Positions 7,999 through 18,846 are shown, counted from the stretch's first letter. The stretch: 40,273 bases of DNA from Bacteroidales bacterium (GCA_017882345.1 JADGPT010000005.1:1-40273), one strand, 5' to 3'. The notes: generated by a model not told the origin, from the sequence alone. A program made the numbers and translations.

Positions 7999-9594
7999 AT
8001 GAAGCGGATAACCATTGTATTACTGGCCATCTTTTTTTTTCTGGCTATCTCCGGGCTGATCCTTATACAATTATACTGGATCCGCAATGCAATTGCCATT
8101 ACCGATCAACAATTCCGTTACCTGGCTAATAAAGCTCTTGAGTCTGTAGTGCTGGATCTTGAAGAAAAGGAATTAATCAAAAACATCGTCGAAGATATTG
8201 ATCCTGCATCAACAGATTCAGTTACTGCAATAGTCCCTGCAAATTCTCCTCTGGCAAAAAAGCTGCATGGATATCAACCCAACTCCGCACTTCTTGAAAT
8301 GTACGGCCTTAATAATCCCGGTGAACCGATAGCAATAACAAGTTCAGGTCATAAAATATTCATTTCATCCGAAAATATCTCTCCCTTCCCAACTGATGAA
8401 ACAACCGAACCTTCGCCACAGATTACAAATTCAGAAATAACTGGCAGGGTAACCAATAAAATAGTTTTCCTTGAGAAAATAATGGAGAAAATTCTTCGCA
8501 ACACACCAGATATAAGAGAAAGAATTAACCCTGAAAAACTTAATGAGGAACTCCGGACCGCCCTTAATAATGTAGGAATATATCTCGATTTTGAATTTTC
8601 AATCCGGTCAGGTCGTTATGGAAGCATTTGGAAAACACCAGGATTTACAGACAAGCCAGGGACAAATAAGTTCATAATTCAGCTTTTCCCGAATGATCCT
8701 GTTCCAAGTCAGAATCAGATAGTATTATATTGTCTTCAGGAACAGCAATATAAGTTTGAGAAAATTGGAAATCTTGGGTTCATGTCGCTGCTTTTTACCC
8801 TTCTTTTACTTATACTTTCTTCAGGAACATTCGTTGTTATATTCCGTCAGAAAAAGATTTCTGAAATACGGAGCGATTTCATAAATAATATGACTCATGA
8901 GCTTAAAACGCCGATTTCAACTATTTCTCTCGCTTCTCAGATGATGGCCGATAAATCGATACCTGATAAGGATAAAAATATTGACAGCCTGGCAAAAGTT
9001 ATTTCTGATGAGAGCATGAGACTAAAATTTCAGGTTGAAAAAGTACTTCAGATGGCTATTTTTGAAAGGATGAAAATGAAGCTCAACCTTATTGATATGG
9101 ATGTTCATGTTATTATAGATAATGCTGTGGAAAATTATGCACTTCAGATCAGTACCCGGGCTGGCATTATCAATACCGACCTCCAGGCAACAAATTCTCA
9201 TGTATTTATAGATGAAATTCATTTTTTAAACTCAATATCAAACCTTATTGATAATGCAATTAAATACTCAAAGGATAATCCTGATATAACAATCTCGACC
9301 CGGAACAATAAGAAAGGTATTCTGATAACCATTGAAGATAAAGGGATAGGCATTAATAAAGAAAACCTGAAACGGATTTTCGACAAGTTTTTCCGTGTCC
9401 ATTCCGGAAATGTCCACAATGTAAAGGGGTTCGGCCTTGGCTTAAGCTATGTTAAGAAAATCATCGAAGAACATAACGGATCAATTAAGGCTGAAAGCCA
9501 GATGAACAAAGGGACAAAATTCACTCTGTTTCTTCCTCAAAACAAATTAAAAGGATACTCATTTAAAGAAAGGATGCTGACCGCTAAAAAATAA
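7999..9594 (+). CDS. rprX: Membrane sensor histidine kinase, RprX type
   Basis: 531-residue sensor kinase. The first membrane helix is at about 7-28 (ITIVLLAIFFFLAISGLI) and the second at about 258-280, enclosing a periplasmic sensor region of about 230 residues. The HisKA domain has NNMTHELKTPIS with phospho-acceptor H300. The ATPase domain has an N box (NLIDNAIKY, about 415-423), G1 box DKGIGI (D447 on) and G2 box GFGLGL (about 477-482). The core FINNMTHELKTPISTISLA and the following regulator closely resemble Bacteroides RprX/RprY, which is why I use the symbol. The periplasmic stimulus is not evident from sequence. rprY follows after 63 bases. Confidence 0.88.
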   Translation: MKRITIVLLAIFFFLAISGLILIQLYWIRNAIAITDQQFRYLANKALESVVLDLEEKELIKNIVEDIDPASTDSVTAIVPANSPLAKKLHGYQPNSALLEMYGLNNPGEPIAITSSGHKIFISSENISPFPTDETTEPSPQITNSEITGRVTNKIVFLEKIMEKILRNTPDIRERINPEKLNEELRTALNNVGIYLDFEFSIRSGRYGSIWKTPGFTDKPGTNKFIIQLFPNDPVPSQNQIVLYCLQEQQYKFEKIGNLGFMSLLFTLLLLILSSGTFVVIFRQKKISEIRSDFINNMTHELKTPISTISLASQMMADKSIPDKDKNIDSLAKVISDESMRLKFQVEKVLQMAIFERMKMKLNLIDMDVHVIIDNAVENYALQISTRAGIINTDLQATNSHVFIDEIHFLNSISNLIDNAIKYSKDNPDITISTRNNKKGILITIEDKGIGINKENLKRIFDKFFRVHSGNVHNVKGFGLGLSYVKKIIEEHNGSIKAESQMNKGTKFTLFLPQNKLKGYSFKERMLTAKK

Positions 9595-9657
9595 CTTAAC
9601 AGGGGTCTTACCAGGATATCATGCTGGTATCAGACAGTCAAAACTAAAATCAGTACC

Positions 9658-10344
9658 ATGAATAATATAAAAATACTTCTCGCAGAAGATGACAACAATC
9701 TGGGCATCTTATTAAGGAACTACCTATCTGCTAAAAATTATGAGACTGTACTGTTTATTAACGGTAGTCTGGCTCTTGAAGCATTCCCGTCAGGGTCGTT
9801 TAACCTTTGCATACTGGATATTATGATGCCTGAAATGGACGGGCTTACGCTTGCAAGAGAGATACGTCTCACAAATGCGGATATACCAATTATATTCCTG
9901 ACAGCAAAAAGCCAGAAGGATGATATAATAGAAGGATTTAAATCAGGAGCTGATGATTACATTACAAAACCATTTTCAATGGAAGAGCTTCTGTACAGGA
10001 TCGAAGCTATTCTTAGAAGAGTAAACACCCCCGGGGTGAACAAAAAAGATGATTCCTATACTATTGGCGGATATTCTTTTGATCCGCTTAATCAAATTCT
10101 TGTTTACAAGGATCAGACGATAAAACTAACTACCAAGGAATCTGAGTTGCTTGAGTTGCTATGCCGTCACGGGAATGAGATACTGGAGCGGAATTTTGCA
10201 TTAAAGACCATCTGGATCGATGATAACTATTTTAATGCCAGAAGCATGGATGTTTATATTACCCGTTTGAGAAAATATCTCAGGCAAGATCCTTTGGTAA
10301 AAATATTGAATGTTCATGGGCGAGGGTACAAACTTATCAGCTGA
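9658..10344 (+). CDS. rprY: OmpR-family response regulator, RprY type
   Basis: 228 residues: receiver domain (1-~120) with acidic pocket D11/D12, phospho-acceptor D54 in LDIMMPEMDG, T82 in FLTAKS and K104 in TKPFS; then a winged-helix DNA-binding domain with TKESELLELL and the C-terminal SMDVYITRLRKYL and HGRGYKLIS. The segment FALKTIWIDDNYFNARSMD is characteristic of RprY from Bacteroides. Partner of the kinase encoded 63 bases upstream, with which it should form one phosphorelay. It ends 14 bases before the convergent lepA. Target genes cannot be read from this window. Confidence 0.92.
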   Translation: MNNIKILLAEDDNNLGILLRNYLSAKNYETVLFINGSLALEAFPSGSFNLCILDIMMPEMDGLTLAREIRLTNADIPIIFLTAKSQKDDIIEGFKSGADDYITKPFSMEELLYRIEAILRRVNTPGVNKKDDSYTIGGYSFDPLNQILVYKDQTIKLTTKESELLELLCRHGNEILERNFALKTIWIDDNYFNARSMDVYITRLRKYLRQDPLVKILNVHGRGYKLIS

Positions 10345-10358
10345 GTTTTTTGCCTCTA

Positions 10359-12146
10359 TTAGTCGAGTTTTAACACAGCAAGGAATGCCTGTTGTGGAAC
10401 TTCTACATTCCCAACCTGCCTCATTCGTTTTTTCCCTTTTTTCTGTTTCTCAAGAAGTTTCCTTTTCCGTGTAATATCACCTCCATAGCATTTTGCAGTC
10501 ACATCTTTTCTGACTGCTTTCACTGTTTCACGGGAAATAATTTTCGCTCCGATAGCTGCCTGTATGGCGATATCAAACTGTTGACGTGGAATCAATTCTT
10601 TTAGTTTAACACACATCTTCCGCCCAAATTCGTACGCGTGCCCTCTATAAATAAGAGTTGAGAGAGCATCCACCATTTCCCCGTTTAAAAGGATATCAAG
10701 ACGTACAAGATCAGCTTTTTGATAGTTTGTGTAATAATAATCGAAAGAGGCATACCCTTTAGATATACTCTTAAGTTTATCATAGAAATCGAAAACAATT
10801 TCAGCAAGTGGCATCTCAAAAGTCAGTTCCACCCTGTCGCGTGTAAGGTAGACCTGGTTCTTAAGAACTCCCCTTTTGTCAATACAAAGAGTCATTATGG
10901 AACCAACATATTCGGATAATGTGATTACCTGTGCAATAATATATGGTTCTTCAATTCGTTCCAGATGATTGACAGGAGGTAATCCCGAAGGGTTATGAAC
11001 ATCAATCTCTTCTCCCTTTGTTGTATAAGCTTTAAAAGAAACGTTCGGAACAGTTGTAATAACATCCATATTAAACTCCCTGTCAAGACGTTCCTGTATA
11101 ATTTCCATATGGAGTAAACCAAGGAAGCCACACCTGAAACCAAATCCAAGAGCAGCTGAAGATTCAGGGATAAATGAGAGTGAAGCATCATTAAGCTGCA
11201 ACTTCTCGATAGAGATTCTCAGATCTTCATAATCATCCGCATCAACAGGGTAAATTCCTGCGAAAACCATCGGTTTTACATCCTCAAATCCGGATATTGC
11301 TTTTTCGCATGGGTTTTTTACGTGAGTAATGGTATCCCCGACTTTAACTTCTGCCGAGACTTTTACTCCTGTGATAATATACCCGACATCTCCCACTCCC
11401 ATAATATCACGTGGGTCCAGCTTAAGTTTCAGAACACCTATTTCTTCAGCATTATATTCATGACCGGTATTTATAAATTTGACCTTTTCTCCCTTACGGA
11501 TTGTTCCGTTCACAATTTTAATATATGCTATAATACCTCTGAATGAGTTAAAGATCGAATCAAAAATAAGGGCCTGTAATGGAGCATCAGGGTTTCCTGC
11601 CGGATGTGGTATCCGTATTACAATCTCACGTAGAATTTTTTCCACACCCAGACCAGTCTTTGCACTAGCTTCAATAATATCTTCCCTTTTACAGCCAACC
11701 AGATCAACAATCTGATCCTTTACCTCTTCAGGCATTGCACTGGCCATATCCATTTTGTTCAGTACCGGAATAATTTCAAGGTTATGTTCAAGAGCCATGT
11801 AGAGGTTCGAAATCGTCTGAGCCTGGATACCCTGTGTAGCATCGATAACAAGTAATGCGCCTTCGCAGGCTGCAATTGAACGGGATACTTCATAAGAAAA
11901 ATCAACATGCCCCGGAGTATCAATCAGATTAAGAATATACTTTCCCCCGTCATGGAAATATTCCATCTGAATTGCATGACTTTTAATTGTAATACCTCTC
12001 TCTCTTTCAAGGTCCATATCGTCGAGCACCTGGGCCTGGTATTCCCGTTCGGTAATAGTATTTGTTTTCTCAAGTAACCGGTCAGCCAGTGTACTCTTAC
12101 CGTGATCAATATGAGCTATAATACAGAAATTCCGGATATTGTTCAT
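10359..12146 (-). CDS. lepA: Elongation factor 4 (LepA), back-translocating GTPase
   Basis: Ribosome-associated translational GTPase, 595 residues, the normal LepA length. G1 AHIDHGKST (res 11-19), G3 DTPGH (76-80, with the catalytic-type H80) and G4 NKMD (130-133) are intact, followed by EF-G-like domains and the LepA-specific C-terminal domain with [21 protein letters not shown]. It follows groL on the same strand after a 123-base spacer containing a palindrome that may separate the transcripts, and converges on rprY. Role in translation quality or initiation is known from the family; nothing unusual in the sequence. Confidence 0.97.
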   Translation of the reverse strand: MNNIRNFCIIAHIDHGKSTLADRLLEKTNTITEREYQAQVLDDMDLERERGITIKSHAIQMEYFHDGGKYILNLIDTPGHVDFSYEVSRSIAACEGALLVIDATQGIQAQTISNLYMALEHNLEIIPVLNKMDMASAMPEEVKDQIVDLVGCKREDIIEASAKTGLGVEKILREIVIRIPHPAGNPDAPLQALIFDSIFNSFRGIIAYIKIVNGTIRKGEKVKFINTGHEYNAEEIGVLKLKLDPRDIMGVGDVGYIITGVKVSAEVKVGDTITHVKNPCEKAISGFEDVKPMVFAGIYPVDADDYEDLRISIEKLQLNDASLSFIPESSAALGFGFRCGFLGLLHMEIIQERLDREFNMDVITTVPNVSFKAYTTKGEEIDVHNPSGLPPVNHLERIEEPYIIAQVITLSEYVGSIMTLCIDKRGVLKNQVYLTRDRVELTFEMPLAEIVFDFYDKLKSISKGYASFDYYYTNYQKADLVRLDILLNGEMVDALSTLIYRGHAYEFGRKMCVKLKELIPRQQFDIAIQAAIGAKIISRETVKAVRKDVTAKCYGGDITRKRKLLEKQKKGKKRMRQVGNVEVPQQAFLAVLKLD

Positions 12147-12214
12147 CGAACGGACTTGCTTTTTATCAGGTGCAAATATATAAAATTATACAAATATGTA
12201 AGGTCCAAAAATAA

Positions 12215-12243
12215 GTAGAGACAGGTCTGAGGCCTGTCTCTAC
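12215..12243. repeat. GTAGAGACAGG palindrome between groL and lepA, possible groESL terminator
   Basis: Perfect 11-bp inverted repeat GTAGAGACAGG (12215-12225) and CCTGTCTCTAC (12233-12243); two further pairs including a G:T wobble leave a 3-base loop. Read on the minus strand it lies just after groL and is followed by TTATTTTT, so it could terminate groESL. Its form (GTAGAGAC...GTCTCTAC) also matches a palindrome type dispersed in spacers of many bacteria, so it may be a repeat element put to use as a terminator. Confidence 0.6.
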
Positions 12244-12269
12244 AATTAAATATATGATAAATTTGAATC

Positions 12270-14212
<1,943 letters not shown>

Positions 14213-14258
14213 TTTATATAGTATTAAAGTTAAACATCAATTTCCGACTTCCTAGTTG

Positions 14259-14274
14259 ATCATATTCCATGCCA
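14259..14274 (-). promoter_or_regulatory. Weak sigma54-type (-24/-12) promoter candidate before groS
   Basis: Read on the minus strand the sequence is TGGCATGGAATATGAT. The -24 part matches TGGCACG at six of seven positions, but the -12 part is ATGAT instead of TTGCW. It sits about 46 bases before the groS start. Support comes partly from context: a sigma54 activator gene lies four genes upstream on the same strand. The imperfect -12 box keeps confidence low. Confidence 0.25.
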
Positions 14275-14295
14275 AATTGAAAAAAATGTCAATTT
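14274..14295. repeat. Inverted repeat, possible operator upstream of groS
   Basis: AAATTGA (14274-14280) and TCAATTT (14289-14295) form a perfect 7-bp inverted repeat with an 8-base AT-rich spacer, directly upstream of the sigma54-like sequence. It could be a protein-binding site; which protein is not known. Confidence 0.35.
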
Positions 14296-14307
14296 GTGTT
14301 TACTCAC

Positions 14308-14342
14308 AAAAAAAAAGTGCCAGTATGTGACAATCTGACACT
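14308..14342 (-). terminator. Intrinsic terminator of the secG transcript
   Basis: On the minus strand AGTGTCAG pairs with CTGGCACT (one G:T pair, 11-base loop) and is followed by nine T residues. It lies 27 bases after the secG stop, in the right place to separate secG from groES. Confidence 0.65.
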
Positions 14343-14369
14343 CTTTATAAAGTATTTCATTCAGGTATA

Positions 14370-14735
14370 CTATTTTCCTGGCTTATTCTGAGTGGCCGGA
14401 GGAGGAGTAGATGCAGGAGGAACAGCTGTCGGCAGTGTAGGAATTGCATTTGGATCAACTGTGTTTTTAATCTGTTCTTCAATTCTCGAACGCCCTGAAA
14501 CTGAACCGCGTGGTATTGATGCAGTTGCGACAACACAAAGGATCAGGATTGCAGCAGCAAGCGTCCATGTAGACTTCTCAAGGAAATCAGAAGTTTTACG
14601 GATGCCCATCGACTGGCCAGCCGATGTAAAATTAGCAGCCAGTCCACCCCCCTTAGAATTCTGTACAAGTACAATCAATATCTGTAGTATGCAGGCAATA
14701 ATAATTAATACTGAAACAAAAATATAAATTCCCAT
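14370..14735 (-). CDS. secG: Preprotein translocase subunit SecG
   Basis: Small inner-membrane subunit of the SecYEG channel; 121 residues. Two membrane helices (about 3-23 and 57-76) flank the conserved loop QNSKGGGLAANF. The C-terminal tail is Pro/Ala/Thr-rich (about 100-121), longer than in many SecG proteins and common in Bacteroidota. It begins 4 bases after the TPR-like gene and is followed by an intrinsic terminator, so it is the last gene of the sigma54 activator-lptE-TPR-secG transcript. Confidence 0.95.
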   Translation of the reverse strand: MGIYIFVSVLIIIACILQILIVLVQNSKGGGLAANFTSAGQSMGIRKTSDFLEKSTWTLAAAILILCVVATASIPRGSVSGRSRIEEQIKNTVDPNAIPTLPTAVPPASTPPPATQNKPGK

Positions 14736-14739
14736 TTGC

Positions 14740-15672
14740 TCACTTTTTTATAAATTCTTTAACCTTTTCAATTTGAAACGCAAAGTAACTGCTTTTTTCC
14801 GGAAATTTCAAACTTAATTTTTCATATATATCTATTGCCTTGGAGTAATACCCCTGATTAACATAAATTTTTGCCAGGGTTTCAGTGACCAAACTGCCGG
14901 ATTCCTCTATAAAAGGCTTGGAGATAACATCATTTGAAATGTATGTTTTATCTTTTTGAGGTTCGATCCTCGGATTTGAAACAATGAATTTATCTATTAG
15001 TTCGGACTGTAGCTGCTTTCTCGAATATTCCTCCATCTTATCCTGTATCCCGTCACTTGTTTCTTCAGACTGAAATATGATTTCATGATCTTCATCAAGA
15101 TCAAGTTCCAAAAGATCAGAATATTCTGGAATTCGAAAGCCGGGATCCATAAAGACTACCTTATCTTCCGAGGGTATAGTATCTTCCTCGAGAAGAAATA
15201 TAACTCCCGCCGGATCAGTATTATCAGGTTCTGTAGCTATCATTACTGACTGGCCGGGAGTCTGGTTGAGAGTATCAGGCTTTTCACCGGATCCTGTTTC
15301 GTCGGAGTTTTTTTCAATTTCATTTATCATGTACTCACTGTTCTTTGCCGATTCAATAACAGTTTGTTGAGTATCGATGACAATTTCTTCTTTTAGATCA
15401 TTATCCTTTTTGATATCAATTTTATCAGTTTCGTAAGAAGGTTGGGGGTTAAGGAGCCAGTACAACACTTCCCGATCGCCGATATGAATTGCAGAATTTC
15501 TGAGCTGATTTTCAAATTTTACATCTGCATTGGTATGCAAACCCTTTAACAGCAATAAATGAGCACTCTGAAAATACGGGAATATATCAATCAGTTCATA
15601 TACTTCCCCGATCATAGTTCGGTTAACCGGCACAGTATTCTCAATCATATTTAGAAAGTCATTTCTGTTCAT
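14740..15672 (-). CDS. Acidic TPR-like protein of unknown function
   Basis: 310 residues, no signal peptide or membrane segment. A helical N-terminal part (about 1-75) is followed by a long acidic, probably disordered middle rich in Asp, Glu, Ser and Thr (about 80-230) and a C-terminal helical-repeat region (about 255-305) with the TPR-like stretch TLAKIYVNQGYYSKAIDIYEKL. It sits between lptE and secG with gaps of 5 and 4 bases. An uncharacterised protein of this kind in this slot is, from memory, common in Bacteroidales. A scaffolding role is only a guess from the TPR. Confidence 0.8.
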   Translation of the reverse strand: MNRNDFLNMIENTVPVNRTMIGEVYELIDIFPYFQSAHLLLLKGLHTNADVKFENQLRNSAIHIGDREVLYWLLNPQPSYETDKIDIKKDNDLKEEIVIDTQQTVIESAKNSEYMINEIEKNSDETGSGEKPDTLNQTPGQSVMIATEPDNTDPAGVIFLLEEDTIPSEDKVVFMDPGFRIPEYSDLLELDLDEDHEIIFQSEETSDGIQDKMEEYSRKQLQSELIDKFIVSNPRIEPQKDKTYISNDVISKPFIEESGSLVTETLAKIYVNQGYYSKAIDIYEKLSLKFPEKSSYFAFQIEKVKEFIKK

Positions 15673-15677
15673 GCCGG

Positions 15678-16220
15678 TTACCAGTTAACGAAGGCCTGAT
15701 TGAAAATATCTTCAACAAGCATTTCAACTATTTTATCTGAAAGATCCTTTTCAACAGCGCTAAGGTCGAGGTTGCTGTTGTAATCCTCATACCTCGAAAA
15801 TGTCTGTTCGAAACTAAGGGCAGGATCAATCGCATTTGTGTATTTAACTTTAACCGAAATAGTAAACCTGTTTGTTGCAGCCTGTGCATCAGCGGCCACA
15901 GTGAGTGGGCGAGTGCTGTAATCGCTTATTTCTCCTTCAAAGTTTACATCACCTATAGAAGTAATGTATTTTAGATTTGTCTGAGCTTTACATTTATCTA
16001 TAAGAGCATCCGTTAACGTCTGATTAAGTCCTGGCTGAACAACAGGTGCCCGGTTCTGAAAATATTGAATACTGAATGTCTTTGCCAAAGGAGAGATGCT
16101 TGCTCCTGTAAATGTATATTTTATGCTGCATCCATAAAACAGTGCAACTATTGCAATTAATATTAAACCTGAAAGCCTGTAAGAAGTAAATCTGAAAATA
16201 CTTTTACGATTCAATTCCAT
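15678..16220 (-). CDS. lptE: LPS-assembly lipoprotein LptE family protein
   Basis: 180-residue lipoprotein with N-terminal signal (helix about 14-29) and lipobox FYGC; family members plug the LptD barrel that inserts LPS in the outer membrane. The body has the LptE-type pattern: YTFTGASISPLAKTFSIQYF, then a strand with ALIDKCKAQTNL, then strands with FEGEISDYSTRPL and FTISVKVKYTN. Its first 17 bases overlap the end of the sigma54 activator gene and the next gene follows after 5 bases. No lptD is present in the window. Length and context fit the Bacteroidota LptE family well. Confidence 0.85.
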   Translation of the reverse strand: MELNRKSIFRFTSYRLSGLILIAIVALFYGCSIKYTFTGASISPLAKTFSIQYFQNRAPVVQPGLNQTLTDALIDKCKAQTNLKYITSIGDVNFEGEISDYSTRPLTVAADAQAATNRFTISVKVKYTNAIDPALSFEQTFSRYEDYNSNLDLSAVEKDLSDKIVEMLVEDIFNQAFVNW

Positions 16221-17448
16221 ATTCTTTTATCTTTCTGTATAGAGTCCGTTCTGATATTCCAAGTTCACCAGCTGCCATTTTCCTTTTACCATTATACTTT
16301 CCAAGAGCCTTCTTTATCATTTCCACTTCCTTGTCGGCCAGAGATAGCGATTCTTCAATTATCTCCTCAGTGTCCTGTATATTATTCATATCCATATGCG
16401 ACGAGAAATCAACTGATGGAGTTTCAGTTTCATTATGATTATTGCTCTCTTCCTTTGCCTCCCGGAAAAGATTCTTAATAGTTCTCGAGTTTGTCTCCTG
16501 AAAAGGACCATCACTTTCTCCCCGCCTAATGAGATCAAAAACAAGTTTCTTCAGGTCATTCATATCACTTTTCATATCAAAAAGGATCTTATACAGTATT
16601 TCCCGTTCAGAAGAAAATGATTTGTCGTCATCCTTTTTAATAACGGCCGGGAGTTTAACCCCGCCATAGTCCGGAAGGTAATTGCGCAAGTTGATTGCAA
16701 TAATTTCCCTTTCATTTTCAATTATTGATATCTGCTCTGTTATATTCTTAAGTTGCCTGACATTACCTGGCCATCCATAATTCAGAAGGATATTTTTAGC
16801 TTCAGAATCCAGTCTTATTGCGGGCATCCTGTACTTTTCAGCAAAATCAACTGCAAACTTTCTGAAGAGAAGAAAAATATCCTCACCTCTGTCTCTTAAG
16901 GCTGGTACCTTTATCGGGACCGTATTGAGCCTGTAAAAAAGATCCTCTCTGAATTTCCCATTATCTATCGCCCTTGGAACCTCAACATTGCTTGCAGCAA
17001 TTACTCTTACATTCGTTTTCTGAACCTTCGATGACCCGACGCGTATAAATTCACCTGTTTCCAGCACTCTGAGAAGGCGAACCTGTGTTGATAGTGGTAA
17101 TTCTGCCACTTCATCCAGAAAAATTGTGCCACCGTCAGCAACTTCAAAATAACCTTTTCTGCTCTCTAATGCACCGGTAAAAGAGCCCTTTTCGTGTCCG
17201 AATAGTTCGGAATCGATAGTCCCTTCAGGTATTGCACCACAGTTCACTGCAATATATTGTCCGTGTTTCCTGGTACTGTAATTATGAATTACCTGAGGAA
17301 AAATCTCTTTCCCGGTTCCGCTTTCCCCTGTAATAAGTACCGATAGATCTGTCGGAGCTACCTGAACAGCAATGTCGATAGCTCTGTTTAGACCTTCAAA
17401 GTTGCCAATTATTCCAAACCTTTGTTTTATATTTTGCAGATCTTTCAT
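16204..17448 (-). CDS. Sigma54-interacting transcriptional activator without receiver domain
   Basis: 414-residue bacterial enhancer-binding protein. It begins almost directly with the AAA+ domain (about 10-245): Walker A GESGTGKE (41-48), sigma54-contact loop GSFTGA (88-93; the usual form is GAFTGA), Walker B GTIFLDEV (107-114) and the sensor motif with YGWPGNVRQLKN. A linker of about 110 residues leads to a C-terminal Fis-type helix-turn-helix (about 372-414, MAAGELGISERTLYRKIKEYG). No receiver, GAF or PAS domain precedes it, so activity may be set by protein level or a partner. It is divergent from kdsB (74-base spacer) and overlaps lptE by 17 bases. Its targets are unknown; groES is one candidate. 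Confidence 0.92.
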   Translation of the reverse strand: MKDLQNIKQRFGIIGNFEGLNRAIDIAVQVAPTDLSVLITGESGTGKEIFPQVIHNYSTRKHGQYIAVNCGAIPEGTIDSELFGHEKGSFTGALESRKGYFEVADGGTIFLDEVAELPLSTQVRLLRVLETGEFIRVGSSKVQKTNVRVIAASNVEVPRAIDNGKFREDLFYRLNTVPIKVPALRDRGEDIFLLFRKFAVDFAEKYRMPAIRLDSEAKNILLNYGWPGNVRQLKNITEQISIIENEREIIAINLRNYLPDYGGVKLPAVIKKDDDKSFSSEREILYKILFDMKSDMNDLKKLVFDLIRRGESDGPFQETNSRTIKNLFREAKEESNNHNETETPSVDFSSHMDMNNIQDTEEIIEESLSLADKEVEMIKKALGKYNGKRKMAAGELGISERTLYRKIKEYGIES

Positions 17449-17522
17449 TTCCAGTTTTACAATGGTGCGAATTTAACGTTTTTTTAAAACATTGGGAAAT
17501 GCATTTTATGTAAATTCGCAAC

Positions 17523-18296
17523 ATGACAAAAGTTCCAATTCTTAAGTTTGCCGGAATTATACCTGCCAGATATGAATCCGCCCGGTTTCCTGGCAAGCCA
17601 TTGGTCATGCTCGGAAACAAGCCAATGATACAAAGAGTTTACGACCAGGCCAGCAAAACACTCGAAATGGTTTGGGTTGCCACAGATGACAGAAGGATTT
17701 TTGATGCGGTATCGGATTTCGGAGGAAAAGCGATTATGACTTCTCCGGTTCACCTGAGTGGCACGGATCGCTGTGCAGAAGCTGTCATAAAGATAACTGC
17801 TGAAACGGGTAAAAAAATCGATGTAATTATTAATATCCAGGGTGATGAACCATTTATTAAACCGGAACAGATCACTCTTTTAATGAAATGCTTCAGTGAC
17901 GAATCTGTTGAGTTAGCAACACTGGTACGAAAAGTTGAGCCCGGAGAAGATATCTTCAATCCGAACCAGCCAAAGGTTATTTTAGACTCAAAAGGAGATG
18001 CAATTTATTTCAGCCGGGCCGCAATACCATATTTAAGGGATTTTGAAAAAAGTGATTGGTCAAAGAACCACAATTATTATAAACATTTAGGACTTTATGC
18101 TTACAGGACTGAAACACTGAAAAAGATTACATTACTGTCGCGTAGTTCTCTTGAAATTTCCGAATCACTTGAACAGAACAGATGGATTGAAAATGGTTAT
18201 CGGATCAGAACCGCGGTAACTACCTGGGAAAGCATAGGTATCGATACGCCGGATGATTTGGAAAGAGCAAAATTGCTTTTAAAACACTTTATTTAA
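17523..18296 (+). CDS. kdsB: 3-deoxy-manno-octulosonate cytidylyltransferase (CMP-Kdo synthetase)
   Basis: Activates Kdo with CTP for addition to lipid A. 257 residues with the nucleotide-binding signature IIPARYESARFPGKPL (res 12-27) and NIQGDEPF; FSRAAIPY and ESLEQNRWIENGY are also typical. It is divergently placed from the sigma54 activator; TAAATTCG at 17511-17518, one mismatch from the -7 consensus, lies 4 bases before the ATG. It belongs to the same envelope pathway as lpxA, lpxC-fabZ and lpxD near the right end, but is not in an operon with other Kdo genes here. Confidence 0.97.
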   Translation: MTKVPILKFAGIIPARYESARFPGKPLVMLGNKPMIQRVYDQASKTLEMVWVATDDRRIFDAVSDFGGKAIMTSPVHLSGTDRCAEAVIKITAETGKKIDVIINIQGDEPFIKPEQITLLMKCFSDESVELATLVRKVEPGEDIFNPNQPKVILDSKGDAIYFSRAAIPYLRDFEKSDWSKNHNYYKHLGLYAYRTETLKKITLLSRSSLEISESLEQNRWIENGYRIRTAVTTWESIGIDTPDDLERAKLLLKHFI

Positions 18297-18304
18297 AAAT
18301 TTAC

Positions 18305-18312
18305 TAACTTTA
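18305..18312 (+). promoter_or_regulatory. -7-like box before the T9SS-tail gene
   Basis: TAACTTTA differs from TAnnTTTG at one position and lies 36 bases before the ATG at 18349. Identical TAACTTTA octamers precede the genes at 6612 (6585-6592) and 33148 (33116-33123), which supports it as a local -7 variant. Confidence 0.3.
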
Positions 18313-18348
18313 GCACAATATTTGATAGAGATAAGCAAATAATAATTT

Positions 18349-18720
18349 ATGAAGAGAAGTCTACCCATTGTCTTCTTCTTAATTTTCACGTTAACCCTTC
18401 ATGGTCAGAAGGATTCTATAAATGTAGCCGGAGCTATTGCTCAAAAAAATATTTCAAGAGAAACTAATAGTGCAATTGTTAGTATATATCCTGTACCCGT
18501 CAGGGATAACAGTTTTACTATTAAAACTGATAAGGATATCTCTTTTGTAAAGATTACAAATATCATCGGTCAGGACATTTTCAGATTCCAATATAATGAT
18601 CCGCAGCAATTAATAAAGATCTTTCTCGAAAATCCCAAAAGAGGAATGTACCTGGTTACGATTATTTTCAGTGACGGGCTCAGAGTAGTTAAGAAAATAC
18701 TGGTGGAACAATCTGAATAA
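18349..18720 (+). CDS. Small secreted protein consisting of a type A T9SS sorting domain
   Basis: 123 residues. A signal peptide (about 1-19, PIVFFLIFTLTLHGQ) is followed by a linker of only about 25 residues and then a domain that looks like the type A C-terminal sorting signal of type IX secretion: YPVPVRDNSFTIKTD (from ~res 47), VKITNIIGQDIFRF, and the terminal GMYLVTIIFSDGLRVVKKILV. There is no room for a catalytic or adhesive cargo domain. It follows kdsB after 52 bases on the same strand. It could be a relic of a larger exported protein, or a genuine small surface protein. The family call is fairly safe; function unknown. Confidence 0.75.
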   Translation: MKRSLPIVFFLIFTLTLHGQKDSINVAGAIAQKNISRETNSAIVSIYPVPVRDNSFTIKTDKDISFVKITNIIGQDIFRFQYNDPQQLIKIFLENPKRGMYLVTIIFSDGLRVVKKILVEQSE

Positions 18721-18846
18721 GACAAATTTTATTCTTTTAGCTTTTTATTTATAATTTTCATTTAAGTTTTAATAAACAATACTCTTAAATGATTGTTTAA
18801 ATCCTTATGGTATTGATCAATTGTCTAAATTATTATCTATGTATCT

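Noticed and set aside
9658-10344. RprY as the protein binding the 11-bp repeats at 21712
   Set aside because: Same regulator class only; no sequence evidence for the link, so it is not claimed as a feature.
14213-14369. CIRCE/HrcA operator upstream of groES
   Set aside because: No TTAGCACTC-N9-GAGTGCTAA-like sequence is present; the inverted repeat there is AT-rich and different.
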